Positions 1 to 12,796 of a DNA stretch of 64,000 nt are shown piece after piece. Both the position numbers and the translations under genes were made by a program. The notes beneath the pieces were generated by a model. It was given only the letters and a program-made list of their open reading frames with translations. It ran no database searches and was not told the origin of the DNA. Every line of letters starts with the position of its first letter. The stretch's first letter is position 1. This DNA comes from Sarcomyxa edulis (taxonomy: Eukaryota > Basidiomycota > Agaricomycetes > Agaricales > Mycenaceae): positions 62,001-126,000 of the forward strand of contig QUOL01000010.1 in the NCBI GenBank assembly GCA_009761415.1, in the 5' to 3' direction.

Positions 1-1225
1 ATCCTGGATATTTAAACGATACAGATGACGGGAGGGAACTGAATTGAGAATCGATTATGTACCTATACGCTCCGTGAGTGGACGGTATGATCAGACGCCC
101 GCATCGTGAGTTTCCAGTGTTTTAGTCTGCATAATTCATCACATTCAAGAAAGCATCATCTTTGGATGACGCATACGCACCTAAGAATCCTTCTACCGTC
201 GTGTCGAGACCTGTAAGAATCTACCTTGCATCCTCGGATCCGAGTTGGACTTGGGCGAAAAAGGCGTATGGCTACTAGCCATCGTCTTGACCGAATACGA
301 TCTCAATTCGAGATATGACAGACCTACACATGCCGTCGTTGTTGAATTTATGTAGAAAGAGAGGACAGGTATGCAGTGGACAGTAACTAGATACATTGTC
401 AGAGTAAATCAGTGGATCGATTGCAAAATATATGGTACCTGTTCATGTAATTCCAGACTTTTCATAGCACCGAATTAGTCAAGGCAGCGTATTGCGGTTC
501 AGACGGAGCAGATTCAGAGGGGGTATAGATGAATAGAAATAGGGCGGTGATTTCGGAGTACTGTTGGGAGACAGGAAAAACAGGTTGAAGCGAGAGTATG
601 TATATATTGGGGGAGGAATTCTTCGCGTTGTTCGGTCTTTCGGCCTTCTATGGGAAGTCGGACAAGCAGATGGTAGCAAACTGGATGCCACGGAGTCGAT
701 CTTGTTCAAGTAGGACATACAAGGATTCGAGTATCGTGGGCCACGACGTTATTCGGACCTTCATACCTGAATCCACCTCCTGTGGTCCGAGAATGAGTCG
801 CCGGACATGAGTGTCATAGGAATACGTACTGTTTGCAGAAGTGAAAGATTAGTTAAGCGAGTGAGCCGTTGCAAACAAGTTCATTTGTGACTGCCGAATG
901 GCACCAAGCATGAAATTGAGCAGACCGACGCACCAAGTGATCACCGCAATTCAAAATTTAAGGAAGAGAGCTCTAGATCAGGGGATGAGTCCTTACCAGA
1001 CAAATCGTTGTTCAACCCTGTACAAACCAAGTGACTCAAAAAGCTCAACATCAGTATCAACAAGCGGTTGCAAGAAGGGCGCTCGGTAGAAATTCTCCAA
1101 GTCGCGTTCTTCGTTTCGTGAGGTCAAGAGAAATAGATAGGCATTGCAGACACACGGTGTAACGGGCTTCCTGACTGATATAACTGAGTAGCGCAGTAGA
1201 CAAGGGGAAACATGTATCTCACAGT
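1..1225. other. No confident gene
   Basis: Only short open frames occur on both strands (the longest about 80 codons), none with a recognisable domain or a consistent splice chain. A Pro/Ser-rich minus-strand frame at 479-718 could be an exon of a gene entering from outside the window, but nothing confirms it. Part of this stretch must be the 3' UTR of RPF2, which ends at 1226. Confidence 0.5.
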
Positions 1226-2556
1226 CTACTCTGTCTTTCTTTTCTTCCGTCTGCCAGCACCCCCACCATCTTGTGGAGCAGCCTCGACGGCATCCCCACC
1301 TTCCTCCTCCCAGTCCATAGCACCTCCCTCTCCATCCTCTCCACCCTCCTCTTCGTTCCCCTTCTTTAACCCTTTCATCTTCCGCGTCTGCAACCCTGAA
1401 AGCTCTTGTCGTCCAACATGAACTCTTCCTCTCAAGTCTCCCATCTCGTCCACCTCCAGATTCTTTCTCTTCTTCCCGAGACCCTTCTCCACGTCCCCCT
1501 TCTTCATCTTTGGCCTCTTCATCGCCAGGCTCAACATTGACGCATCCGCGGGCTGATGTCTTCTCAAAGATAGATCCATAGAAGGACCCATAGGCGTCAA
1601 TGCAACTCTAGGTATCTTCGTGCCAGACGACAATAGCGTCGTGGTATACGTCCGAATATGGACTTTTGGTAGATTTGCAAGATCTTCTTTTTCTCCTCCC
1701 TGCGTCATCACAGGACGATTAGGATACATGTTAGCGGTTCCAGCTGCGGTTGCTGTAGTGAGCGAAGCGGGAGTGGGACCTAGACTGACGCTGATGATGC
1801 ATTCGAGACCGGCGAGACATATGGAGTCGACAACTTCGCCGTTGAAGAAATCGAGGAGGAGGGATTTCAATTGGATGAATCGAGGATGTGTCAGGAAGAG
1901 GTCTGAAGCGAAGTGCATCAATGGTTTATGTCCCGGTGTTGATTTGGGGGTCTGTGAATTGGTTAGTAAATCAGAAATGAGAGAACGACTGGTGTAGATA
2001 TTCACCTTGAAATCTGCCATTGAAACGAAGCCGTCCACGCCCACCTCACACATATCGAGAATTCGGTTGTCAAACATCCGTACAAATGTCAGTCCGTTCG
2101 GTCTTTTTTTCGTCGATTGACCTAGGACGGTAGTTAGCGGATGAGGAAGATCAGAGGGACGTTATGACACACCTATTAAGAATAATGAAGCATCGTTTTT
2201 AGAAGCGAAGAACTCGAGCGACGCTGCACCCGATGGTTCAAAGGGGCGGAGTTCATTCTTTTTCGAGAACGAAATCGCATAGGGACGTTTGAGGGCCATC
2301 TATTACTCGAAACCTTGAGATTCGCATCCAAGTAGCTCTGGAGTAAGACGCACCAGTTCCTTCATGGCACCCGCAACGACCTCTCCGGTATGTGTCCCTC
2401 TCACAAATATTGCCATTCGTGCGTCTTCGACCTCCTTCGGTTCTCGAGCGTCCATGGCACGCTTCGAGCGAGCATTTCTGGGTTTCCTGGATATCTAAAA
2501 TATCAAAACCAGCACGATCCATTGAGACAGAACCAAACCTACACTGTTCGTAACAT
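1226..2556 (-). CDS. RPF2: Ribosome production factor 2 (Brix domain)
   Basis: RPF2 acts in the nucleolus. With Rrs1 it loads 5S rRNA, uL18 and uL5 onto the pre-60S particle. The model has five exons (2556-2543, 2486-2354, 2299-2173, 2121-2006, 1951-1226) and gives 371 residues, close to the family size. The first exon is only 14 nt (MLRTV) and splices into the conserved KPRNARSKRAM block, followed by FVRGTHTGEV, then SFSKKNELRPFE, then FDNRILDMCEVGVDGF. The Brix core continues with HFASDLFLTHPRFIQLKSLL and IRTYTTTLLSSGTKIPRV. The last 110 residues form a charged Lys/Glu-rich tail, as is usual in this family. All four introns are 51-56 nt with GT-AG ends, and phases agree across every junction. 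It diverges from the BRCT gene. Identification is by family conservation; activity is not tested. Confidence 0.96.
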
Positions 2557-2703
2557 TTTCGAAAGTATCAAGTGGAGAAACGAAAGAATAATTTGAATTT
2601 TGAAAACTTAGGACGCGTCGTGACAGTTGTGACCACAGTCACGCACCCATCTCTCCGTTTGTCCATCGTCGAGCAGCGTTGAGCTCGAGCACTTACTCGC
2701 ATT
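2557..2703. promoter_or_regulatory. Shared divergent promoter of RPF2 and the BRCT gene
   Basis: Only 147 bp separate the two start codons, so both 5' UTRs and core promoters must fit here. I see no clear TATA box. The stretch holds a GTGACAGTTGTGACCACAG segment with two GTGAC half repeats. Co-regulation is an inference from the arrangement alone. Confidence 0.7.
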
Positions 2704-5700
2704 ATGGCGATATTCGAAGGAGTTAGGTATTTCTTACCTTCCTCATTTACAGCTCAACGCGAAGTAGATCTTTGCGCGGCCTTAGACAGTAATGGCGCGA
2801 CGCGAACTCTATCGGTCCAAGATGCCACACACGTCGTGACCAACTCTTACCGATTTGAGGGGTATTCTGATGTGCAAGAAGGGGCCGTAGTCGTGACAGT
2901 GCGTACAGACTGGCTTACCCCGTTTATCTGCCTCTAAACGATCCACAGGACACATGGGTAGACAAGTCGATGCTTTTTGGAAAGCAACAAGGGTGCGTCA
3001 AATGCGTCGAATCACCCATCGTTCTGTCAATAACAGCTTCGTATCAGACCAAATCATTACTCTGCAGATCCTGCCATGATATTCTCTGGAGTAGTTGCTT
3101 GCGCGACAGAGGTCAGTTTGTCTAACACGCGACACGGCCACCTGACTAATCGTAAGCAGCTTCCGCCCACAGATCTCGAGGTGCTCTCTGCCGGTATCAC
3201 TGCTCTCGGCGGTCAATGGCGTACTGGCTTGACCAAGGATACCACACACCTTTTCGCCATCTCTGACTCACCCCCCTCTCAGAAATATACCACTGCCATG
3301 CACTTCAAAGAAAAGACGGGCGTCAAGGTATTGTTACCGCACTGGTTTGACGATGCCGTTAGATTGGGGATAGGGTCTTTGCCCACGGAAGAATATGAGT
3401 GGCCCAGTCCTGCTTTGCTGAGAGGGGACCCAAATGAGAACGACGAGGACCTCAAGAAGAGAAAGTTGGCAAAGGTCGATGGGGAGAAGAAATTGTTATA
3501 CAAATCTACTTCGTGGGTTCCTGGAGAGAACCCCCTGAAACCAGAATCCCAGGATGTATGGAAGAGTAAAAGGATCATCCTTGCGTCGAGTTTAGATTTG
3601 CACGGCGGAAGGAGGGATGCCGTTCGGTCAGGAATTGAGAGGGCCGGTGGTTTGGTCGTCGGTACAGGCGAAACAGAAGAGGAGGAAGTCGATTTGATCG
3701 AGAACGGTAAAGTGGATGTTGTAATAACAAGGTGGAGAAGCGGATCTACGTATACCAAAGTATGTGGTCCTCAGATTCTCTCACTTTCCACGTCTGATGT
3801 CTATCCAGTCTGTCAAAAACAAATTAACTATCGGGACTCTGGCGTGGCTCTTCCACGTCGAATCCACAGGAATTTTGTCTCGTCCTATGGATCAACTACT
3901 GCACTATCCAATACCCAAGAAAGCCATCGAAGGTTTCTCCGGACACGTGAGCATCTTGATCTCTTACACTGACCAGTTCACCAACTAACGCAAATGGATC
4001 TCAGGAAATATCGGTGACAAACTACGTCGGCGAGTCTCGCGAGTATCTCAAGAAACTCATCACCGCTATGGGCGCTACATTCACACCCAGCATGTCTGGT
4101 AAGAACACTGTATTGATAGCTGCTTAGTGAGCTTCTTCGCTTCCTACCTATGTCGTCTACGTTGCTCAATCTTGTCTCATGAACGCCAGCATATCTGGCA
4201 CCAAGACGACCAAAGCTCGTTCATGGTCTATCCCTATCGTCAATCACACCTGGTTAGAAGATTGTTTTGTTCAATGGAGGAATCTGACCGTCGGATTGGA
4301 GAAATACATCGTCTTCCCCGCTGGGGTGGATTTCTCTAAAGTTCTAGGTGAACGAGGGCTCGCAAGGGAGGTGGAAGATTTAGTCGAAGATGAAGAAGAG
4401 CAACAGCAGGCGGAGAAGGAGGAAAGAGAGGAGGAGGACAGACCCGAGGAAAGACGAGAAAGAGGGCCGACAGGCACAGAGAATAGTGCGAGGGATGCAA
4501 CAGAAGTCGAAGTCGAGATGGGGCTTGGACTCTTCGACGACGACGGCGATGTCTTGATGAATGGTGATCACGGCTCGGATGATGGCCTTCACGTGGAAGC
4601 TGAAGAAGCTGTCGCGAAACAGAAGCAGAAATCGGCGTCGAAATCGACGTCGTCTAAACCGATCTCAAAAGCTCCTCTGAAACCGATGTCCAGACTTCGA
4701 ATGGAGCGTTCAGTTTCTCCGGAATCGGCCCCTGTACAAAGACCCAAGTTCGTTAACAAGCCATCTACTTCGAAAAAACCCCTCGCGAGAGCGGAGACTA
4801 GCAGCGAGGACGAGGACGTCTCGCCGGTCAAAAGGCCCATTCGTAGACTCGTTAAGAAGGTCGAAGGGAAGAACGACTCTGATTTAGGAGAAGATGCATA
4901 TGTTGGAGAAGAGGACATTGGGCCGCGCAGGTCGGCTAGAAAATCACGAGGGGAGAGTGAGCCAGAAGTTCGAAAATCCCCGAGGAAATCAGGAGAACAA
5001 AAACAGTTGAAGAGGAAGCAGAGTGTGTCCGATATCGCCCTGGAGAAAGGGAGAAAGAAGGCGAAAGGAGTCTGGGTCGTCAGCGAAGATGAACTTGATG
5101 ACGAAGACGAAGAGGTGGATGACGACTTGATATTGACTTCGAAGGTCAAAGGAAAAGGCAAGGCGAAGGAGATCAGTGATGCCACTGACAATGAAGACGG
5201 AGATGAGAGTCAGACTGAAGCAAAAGAAAGCCACAAGAATAACGATCGGAAAGGGAAACCAAAGGCAAAGCCGCATAGCGAGCAGCCAGAAAGCGAGGAG
5301 GAGGAAGTGGTACCAGTATCCAAGGGTAAGGCCAAAGCTATGGCTTCCTCGAAGCCAACCTCGAATCTTGCGAAGTCCACTCCGAAACGAGTCCTCTCGG
5401 TACTAATGCCACCTCTTACTCTAACGCCTAAACCGATCGCACTTACGAAGACTAATGTCGTCCCTTCGCCCGTCGAAATTGCGGAGAGCGCTTCCAAATC
5501 TTCTCGGAAGAAGGTTGGGCCTCCCAAAAGGGAAAGCGTCAAGGCAGCTAACGCTGAAGCTTCCAGCTCAGTGAAACCTGCTCGTGGTCGTGCTGAACCA
5601 GGATCAACCTCGAAACCAAAGGCCAAACGAGATATATCCCCTGTGACTCCTGTGACCCCTGCCCAAGTGGATGGTACTAGATTACTCACGAAGAGGGCAG

Positions 5701-6933
5701 CATCGACGAAAGCCTCGCAGGTGCTGAAGGACCAAGTCGTAGATATGAACCATTTCCAGCTGGAATTGAAGCATGCGAAGGCGCGGAAGAGTGCAGGAGG
5801 TGGTGATCGGAGCATTGATTTCGTCTTTGATGCGAACAGTGCAAGTCACAAGAAGAAGAGGATGAGCGATACCGAGGATGTCGATCAGGAGGACGAGAGG
5901 AATCGGAAAAAAAGGAAAATGGTGACCAAGGGTAATAATGACGATGAAAAGGACCATGGGTCGAAGACGAAAAAGAAGGCCGTCACCGATGGTACCGATG
6001 AGGATTCGGACGGTCCAGTCATAGTCGTCAAAAAGAAGTCTGCTAAGAGAGTCAGCTTGGAACCGTATGTCCCCCCCCCTTTCTGTGGCACAAACACTTT
6101 TGACACGATGCTCCAGCCCTCTCAAGGGTGGTCGAAAATCAGATGTCAATAGTGCGAGAGTCATCAAATTGATGACCACGCAGGTAGCACTAGCGGATGA
6201 TGTCGTAAAAGTGAGTTTTGTTGACCTTCGCCTCATCTGCTGATTCTGACAGTCTTTACGATAGGCCCTGACGAAACTTGGAGTCAAGATCACTACAAGA
6301 CCATCGGAGTGTACTCATCTTATAGCACCGCATCTTGTCCGGACGGAAAAATTCCTCTGCGCGTTGGCTGTGGCGCCTTTTATTCTCACAGAGAAATGGG
6401 CCACGGATTCTGCAGCCCAGAAAGAACTACTACGTGAGTGTGTTCAGTCCAAATTTTGTCATTCGACTGTTGACGACACCGATCCATAGCTGAGGATGAC
6501 TACCTTCTTCGCGACGAGAAAAATGAGCGCAAATATAAGTTCAAGCTATCGGACGCTCTTCTTCGAGCCAAGGACACGCAAGGCGGTGTATTCGCCAATA
6601 AGTCTTTCTACTTAACACCCAAGATACCGATAGACATCAAACTCCTAAAGAATGTGATCACCGCTTGTGGCGGTACGGTGCGTATTTCCGTATACTGTTC
6701 GATAAATTTGCATAAGTTGAAGTTTCTTCCAGGTCATCACGCAGCCGCCGACGATCAGAACGGTTAGCGCAAATCCTGATAGACATGTTATCTCATGTCC
6801 TGAGGACGTATCGATTTGGAGGCCGCTATCTCAAAAGGTCCCTATATATACCCAAGAGTTGGTACTGAACGCAGCCTTGAAGCAAAAAATCGATTGGGAT
6901 GATCCTGCACACAAGGTCCCAGGATCATTCTGA
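2704..6933 (+). CDS. BRC1: Six-BRCT genome-stability protein, Brc1/Rtt107 type
   Basis: Brc1 (S. pombe) and Rtt107 (S. cerevisiae) are scaffolds that bind phosphorylated H2A and Smc5/6 and help replication forks recover from damage. Eleven exons (2704-2898, 2949-2992, 3048-3111, 3160-3759, 3809-3946, 4005-4126, 4190-6064, 6117-6210, 6265-6433, 6490-6677, 6733-6933) give 1229 residues with consistent phases. BRCT1 is about residues 1-80, BRCT2 about 90-175 (IFSGVVACATE), BRCT3 about 220-335 (RIILASSLDLHGG), BRCT4 about 345-440 (EISVTNYVGESREYLKKL, then WSIPIVNHTWLEDCF). A long Lys/Glu/Ser-rich linker covers about 440-1010. BRCT5 and BRCT6 form the C-terminus (CTHLIAPHLVRTEKF; VISCPEDVSIWRPL). 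The 4+2 layout is the family signature. One 625-codon exon carries the whole linker. The ortholog name is inferred. Confidence 0.94.
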
Positions 6934-7629
6934 ATATCTTATAGATATAGGTCCGATTATATATATACCTCATCTACGAAGGGAGTTCAATTTACTTGTA
7001 AATGTTGCGCAATACTTTCCCGTACGGAGTGATCCTCGAGCCTGCCTTGAATTGGATTCGGTGGCTTTAAGGAACGGCCAGTGTCCTGGTCGTCTACGCG
7101 TCTCGGTGAACCTGCCAAACTCTTCTGTCTTTGCCTCTCGAAATAGCATTGACTATGTCTCGATCACGGTAAACATACCTCGACGTCGAGTCCAAGTACT
7201 GGACTCAGGTAGAAAACCCTGATGGTATCAGGGTGAGATATAAAATATTACGGTACGTTTTGTGTTGCGTATAGATTTCACTATTCAAGGAGAAGATGAG
7301 CAAAATGTCATTGATCGTGATGAATGACCGCGTCCGGCTCCATCTGACACCCCCAGGTTGTACTTCCCTGAGTATCGTGCGCTGGTATGACTGTGGCGCT
7401 GCACTATGAAATCAAATATCGTGTGGCGCAATCTGCGAGGCGCTTTCTTGATCCGAATGGGAAACATATTCCCTTAATCAAGGATCGAACAGCCAACCTG
7501 GTAACACACCCCCTTATTGGGCAAGATATGATTGTACATCTAAGCAGGATATCCACTCATCCAGACGCATCGGTAGAAGTACTGGGTTATACCTCAATAT
7601 ACCCAGCTTCCCGAAGATCTTTGCGAAAG
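6934..7629. other. Convergent intergenic region
   Basis: This separates the 3' ends of the BRCT gene and the alcohol dehydrogenase. The frames seen here (for example 7387-7722 plus) have no family match and partly overlap the dehydrogenase exons antisense. Nothing else is seen. Confidence 0.6.
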
Positions 7630-9239
7630 CTAAAACTTGATAACTACTCTTCCAACAACCCTTCCGGCTGCCATATCTGCGAATACACTGTGGATATAAG
7701 ATTTCTCTCCGTCAAAGAATGAAGACCTGTCAAGCTCACTTGTTCAAATCCTTGAACTCTTTCAGCTCGTAATGGCATTTGACTTTGCCTCTCGCAGCAA
7801 TCGCAAGAGCTTCTGCAGCATCTTGTCGGTTCCTGGAAATGACACTCAGCAATGTTCAGACAAGAATGAGAAGATCTTACACCTACCCGATGGCCGAACC
7901 TACTATTGTAAGGCTCTGATAGACAAGTGTCAGCCATGAGCCGGGGACACGATCTTCCGCATATAAGACAGCGTACCTTAGCAATCAATAAAGTTATAGG
8001 GATATTCATGAGCGCGTTCCCAGCTGGCATACCCACAGCGACCAAGGTTCCAGTCGAGCGTAAGTACATAACTGCTTCGTTGAAAGGTCGCCCCTAAACA
8101 ACAGGATAAGAGGAGGGCATCTGAACAGACAATATATTTCGGAATTTACATCACCTGCAGCTATGATAGCTGCGTGGGGACCTAGACCGTCGGTGGCAGA
8201 CTGTACATCCTTGACTAGATCCTTGCTTTCGCGAAAGTCGACCCACTTCTCGGCGCCCAACGCTAGTGTTAACTTTCTCTTTTCTTCGCCTGTGTCTGAG
8301 AGTACAAGACAACGTGAGCGATTGATAAAACATATGCCAAGATGGTGTACCGATAGCCAACACTCGCAAACCCATGGCTACGGCGTACTGTATGGCAAGA
8401 TGTCCCAAGCCGCCACCAGCCCCGGATATTGCCACCCAATTTCCGATGACCGCTTTGGACTGTCGGATTGCTTTGTATACAGTCATTCCCTGCACAGCGT
8501 GAGCTCGTCAGGGTCGAACTGATGAAAGAACACGTTATGAGAAGATTCATACCGCACACAAGATAGGTGTAGCTTCTGCACTGCTGATGCCTTCTGGAAT
8601 AGGTGTCACGTAGTTCACGAAAGACACCTACAGTATATGTGACACGTACCGTTACAAGATCAGGTAAGTTCGATTAAAATTTGAGTAAAACTCACGATGT
8701 AATCCGCAAATGTTCCGTCTAACATGAACCCTGTGGACATCTGCAGACTCAACGGACAACCTAAGGGGTAATCAGTCATAAAATTCCTATGAATGCCCTA
8801 TTTTCTCACTTGATTCGTTGCCCTTGCGGCACATCTCACATCTAATCGACCAATCTACGAGTCAGTTTCCTGTTATCCCGATAGAAAAGATAGGAACGCA
8901 CCTCAGACACGCATTCGCGATCCACTTCACACCAACACGATCGCCGACTTGTATTTCATCGGTAATAGTGTGTTCGCCTATAGCCACTACGCGCCCAACA
9001 CCTTCATGTCCTGCTATAAGGGGGATAGGAGCTTTCCTCTGCCAGTCACCATTCTTGATGTGAAGATCAGAATGGCATACGCCAGCACATTCCAGCTTGA
9101 TGAGGCATTCTCCTGGACGCAGAGAGGAGGGCTGCTTGACAGGATGATCGTCCTTCAATAGGAGGTCTTGGCCAAAATCCGCTATGATGGCAGCTCGTGC
9201 TGTCAGAGGGACCAAAGATGAAGGGGAATTTGAGGGCAT
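7630..9239 (-). CDS. Zinc-dependent alcohol dehydrogenase (MDR, AdhP-like)
   Basis: The enzyme should interconvert a primary alcohol and aldehyde with NAD(H) in the cytosol. Ten exons (9239-8902, 8841-8810, 8760-8696, 8627-8553, 8489-8351, 8295-8150, 8093-7977, 7915-7887, 7832-7740, 7687-7630) give 363 residues, near the usual 340-360. Visible features in order: catalytic zinc region [10 protein letters not shown] and GHEGVG; structural zinc lobe [15 protein letters not shown] with four Cys in the classical spacing; Rossmann loop [14 protein letters not shown]; and an Asp shortly after it (VLAIDTG), which favours NAD over NADP. The end ([14 protein letters not shown]) matches the fungal propanol-preferring branch. 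The ATG at 9239 is used because the frame has no earlier ATG. The gene lies tail-side to the flavin monooxygenase gene and on the same strand. All catalytic residues appear intact, and the substrate is unknown. Confidence 0.94.
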
Positions 9240-9553
9240 GATATTGAGGCAAGGGTAAATCAAGCATGGTCCTGGAATATTTCCTTATAACCGGTACGTG
9301 AGCATGCCGATATCATGAGCTTCTGATTCGGGGTCGGGATTACGAGATGCGTCATGAACATCGAACCGGAGATGGTGGGACGGTGAGTTGAGCGCTACAC
9401 GTTGCTAAATTTGTCCATGTGCGATATTCCAGAAGCCAGAATTGTTCAACCACGTATTCACAAGCATGAATCTGAGGTTGAGGGGGGAAGCGGACGACTG
9501 ACAAACCAGCATATTCATATGCAGTACTTACAATACAAAATGAGTTCGGGAAT
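9240..9553. other. Intergenic, ADH 5' and monooxygenase 3' flank
   Basis: About 314 bp lie between the ADH start codon and the end of the upstream monooxygenase. It must hold the ADH promoter. No TATA box or other element is obvious. Confidence 0.5.
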
Positions 9554-12030
9554 TCACATCATCGAAAAAACCTTGTGACTCAGGAATGAAAACAGTCCCG
9601 ACTGTAGATTCGTGCGGAGACACAGAGTTCAGCCAAGGCGTCCGGAAAAATAAGCGAGAATCACTCACCGCTGCAGGATTGTATGCCCACACGAGTAGAG
9701 CACCCAACGCGAGAGTCGCAAACCATCCTCTAGCCCGTGATAAACGTCTCTGCTTGGCCCACCTCTCCGCTCCAAGAGCTTTATAATGTCCCCAGTTCAC
9801 ACTTCGAAGATACCAATAGAAAAGCATCCCCGTGCCAGGGAAGATACTCGTGATCTTCCCTTCCCCATCCGCAGTTCTGTACCAAGAAACGCATTGTGAC
9901 CAGACACTACGAGCTAACCTGGCATGAATCTTCGTGTTGTAAGCATCTGTGGCTTCGTGTGTGACTTCGAATGAGGAGGCCGTGTGCTCTAGGACAGGTT
10001 TGATGAGGTTGAGACAGTAGTTTATCTGCAGGTGATTATTCAATACAGATTTTTAGACACGTAGAAACTATTTGGGCAATGTTATTCACACGCACCTGGA
10101 TCTCTTCGAAAAATACAACAGAAGTATGTCCCGTGGTCGTATTTGGGCCTTAATAAAAGAACATAAAACGTTAGCAGGAAACTACCGGTCACCGACATCA
10201 AATAATGTAGATACCTGCGATGGTATAGAGATTGGGAAACCCAGGAATAGCAGTACCGAGATAAGCTGATGGTCCTCCTCGCGTGTCGTAGTACTCTTGC
10301 ACCGTCTTCCCTTCACTTCCACGAATAGCCAACGGATACTTGTCCTGAAAATCATACGCAAAACTCGGTTCCATCAATGCAAAACACAGGGCAACGGAGA
10401 ATACGCACGGCTGTGAAGCCGGTAGATAGTATGATCACGTCGAAAGGCAATTCCTCTCCTATAGATGTAGAGAGTCGATTTTAGATTCTACGATGGCAGT
10501 TGGCATTATCAAGTCCTTACCTTTCTTTGTGATAATGCCATTCTCGGTGATCGACGCGATACCATCCCAGGTTGGCGAAAGGTTAGGTCGGTGAAGAGCG
10601 GCGAGATAGTCAGTATCGAGGATCATCCGTTTGCAACCAAAGGCTAGGCCACCTTGAGTCTGGATGATTGCTTGGATGATCAAATGATCAACGTACGATA
10701 ATCAGGAAGAAGCTTGTCTTGATATTCCTTCGGGGCAGTCTCGAAGACGTACTGCTTGATTTGCTGAAGGCCCAAAACATCAACGACGTCTGATAGATGG
10801 AAGAGGCAGCGTGGTGCCTACGTACCTTCGTCGTCAAAGCACGGAGTGTGTTGCTGTATATAGTAAGATACACCAACTCGGTCTGTGATGTCCAGTCAGC
10901 TTCGCCGTAGTCAAGGTTGAGCCTGATATACCTGGAGATATAACATTGCACGATAGATTCGCATAGCCAATGGTACATGCACAAACATCCATTTTGCCAT
11001 CGACGAATGGGTAAACCTGATCTACGTATCAATGCAGACATCAATGTCCCGAATTCGATTGAGTGATCAATGATAAAACTCACTGGTGGTAGATGCCAGT
11101 TTGGTGTACGAATAAACTGAGTTACCTTCACGCTAGGATCGTTCGTAATGATGGGAATAAACTGGGAGCTGTAAGAAGTCTCGCTGAGTCTCAGCGAACA
11201 ATGACACAAAGATCGAAGCACGTACGCAGAGGCCCCATTTCCAATGACTGCTACTCGTTTGTTTGCGAGCTCGATTCCAGTGTTCCAGCGAGCCGAATGG
11301 AATACACCGCCCTTGAAGTTTGCCAGGCCTGGAATATTGGGATACCTAGGGATTTCGAGAAGTCCTACGGCAGAAATCAATATCTGAGCGGTAGTCGTTG
11401 TTTTGATGCCAGTCAAAACGTCTTCAACTGTGACATGATATGCTTGTTTAGGGATGTCCCATTCAGCCGACACGACCTGGGTATTGAAGACGAGATGGGG
11501 AGTTAGCTGATATTTCTCGGAAAGGTCCTTCCAATAACGTTGGATTTCAGCTTGGCTGCCATGCGATTGGTTCCAGTCTGGTTTTAGGTCTGTCGACAGC
11601 GTGAAGAAATGCATTGCGACATCTGATGAGCATCCCTAAGCGTAAGGAAATCAGATACAGAGGGTCAGTAGTCCGCAAACCGACAATGCGCACGGGGTAT
11701 ATGTTGTCCTGTTTACAGTATTAGAGAGGTAACGTACGACAAGATCAAACTGAAACTTACTCTCCATGTTCCTCCTAAATCGGAGGCTTTCTCGAAGATC
11801 TATGATTCATCAACGTCAACTAGGATAAACGGCGGATTATCACTCGAGACGTACAGTGAAGTTATCGAATCCAAGTTGTCGCTTCAAGGCTATACCAAAT
11901 GATAGTCCCCCTACGCTGCGTGAACACAGAACGTGAGTATCTCTTGTACAGAATGAGACACAAAGACGCACCCTGCTCCTATTATGACGATATTGGGCTT
12001 GGAGGCATCTGAAACTTTGAGGGAAGACAT
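9554..12030 (-). CDS. Baeyer-Villiger-type flavin monooxygenase 1
   Basis: Class B flavoprotein monooxygenases use FAD and NADPH to insert oxygen next to a carbonyl or to hydroxylate. Exons begin 12030-11972, 11915-11855, 11799-11761, 11708-11694 and 11635 onward. Visible are an FAD Rossmann loop GAGVGGLSFG, the motif GGTWRDNIYPGC, the Baeyer-Villiger fingerprint FKGGVFHSARW, a second dinucleotide loop [10 protein letters not shown], and late blocks [14 protein letters not shown] and [11 protein letters not shown] hydrophobic stretch near the C-terminus (WFATLALGALLVWAYN) suggests a membrane tail. The 15-nt exon 11708-11694 encodes DNIYP. The end is uncertain: a GTGAGT donor in the last coding exon gives a stop at 9554, and without splicing the stop is at 9528. 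It is a paralog of the genes at 30243 and 32986. Substrate unknown. Confidence 0.92.
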
Positions 12031-12796
12031 GCTGGTTGTAACTTCGACAGTATGTTGAGACTTGAGGTATATAGAGGCGGGGCGCAAGAATGAATAACCG
12101 TTCAGGATGAGTAAAACTTCCTAGGTGTTCTATTTCGTAGGTTGTGATAACGTTCACGTTAATAGAACAGACGACTGATATGGGTACAGCGTCTTCACGC
12201 CTTCCGCCGGTGTGAAAGGAGTGTGTCATGAGACTGACATGGGGAACTGATATGAAACGGATGGGGTGAGAAGTCAATTTCTGGAGAAATCGGGAGAAGT
12301 CGTCGACACATGGTAAAGCCATTCATCCATTATAAGCCTCGTAGTATGCGAGCAGTTCGAGAGCAACATAGATTCCCAGACTCAGATTCTACGAGGGCAA
12401 AGGTTCACTGGTCGTAGGTACGCCAAGATCCGGTCCTATGCGACCAACTGGGCTAAATAAGATGTCAGTCATAGACGAGAACAGCTACCATTATCTTGAA
12501 TAGCTGTCGTACCCACATCTGTGCGAGGATTCTACAACTTCCGGCGTTTGGAAGTTTCCTGTCAAGGCTTTGGAACTCGAGCTTGAAGTCGTGAATAGAT
12601 CACCGTCATGATCGTATCAAGGGGGATCAGATATTCAGCAATGTACTCATGAGCAGCTGTGAACGCGTACATCGTGGAGAGCTTGCATGAACAGTTGATG
12701 AAAGAACGATCGACTCGAACTTGACGCTTTTTCCCACGCTGTGAATACTCAGCGTCTCTCAAGAGTCTCTCGAGATTCCTACTTATACTGTACTTA
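12031..12796. other. Intergenic, no gene recognised
   Basis: This holds the promoter of monooxygenase 1 and the 3' flank of the membrane protein gene. An 83-codon minus frame at 12562-12813 has no recognisable features and no splice support. Confidence 0.5.

Noticed and set aside
598..810. Plus frame with GLSAFYGKSD, like the aldo/keto reductase motif
   Set aside because: Neither the strand before nor the catalytic Asp/Tyr block after it is present in any frame, so I treat it as chance.
4589..5191. 200-codon antisense frames inside the BRCT gene linker
   Set aside because: Shadows of Lys/Glu codons read backwards (poly-Ser/Phe). The plus strand has the conserved BRCT domains.
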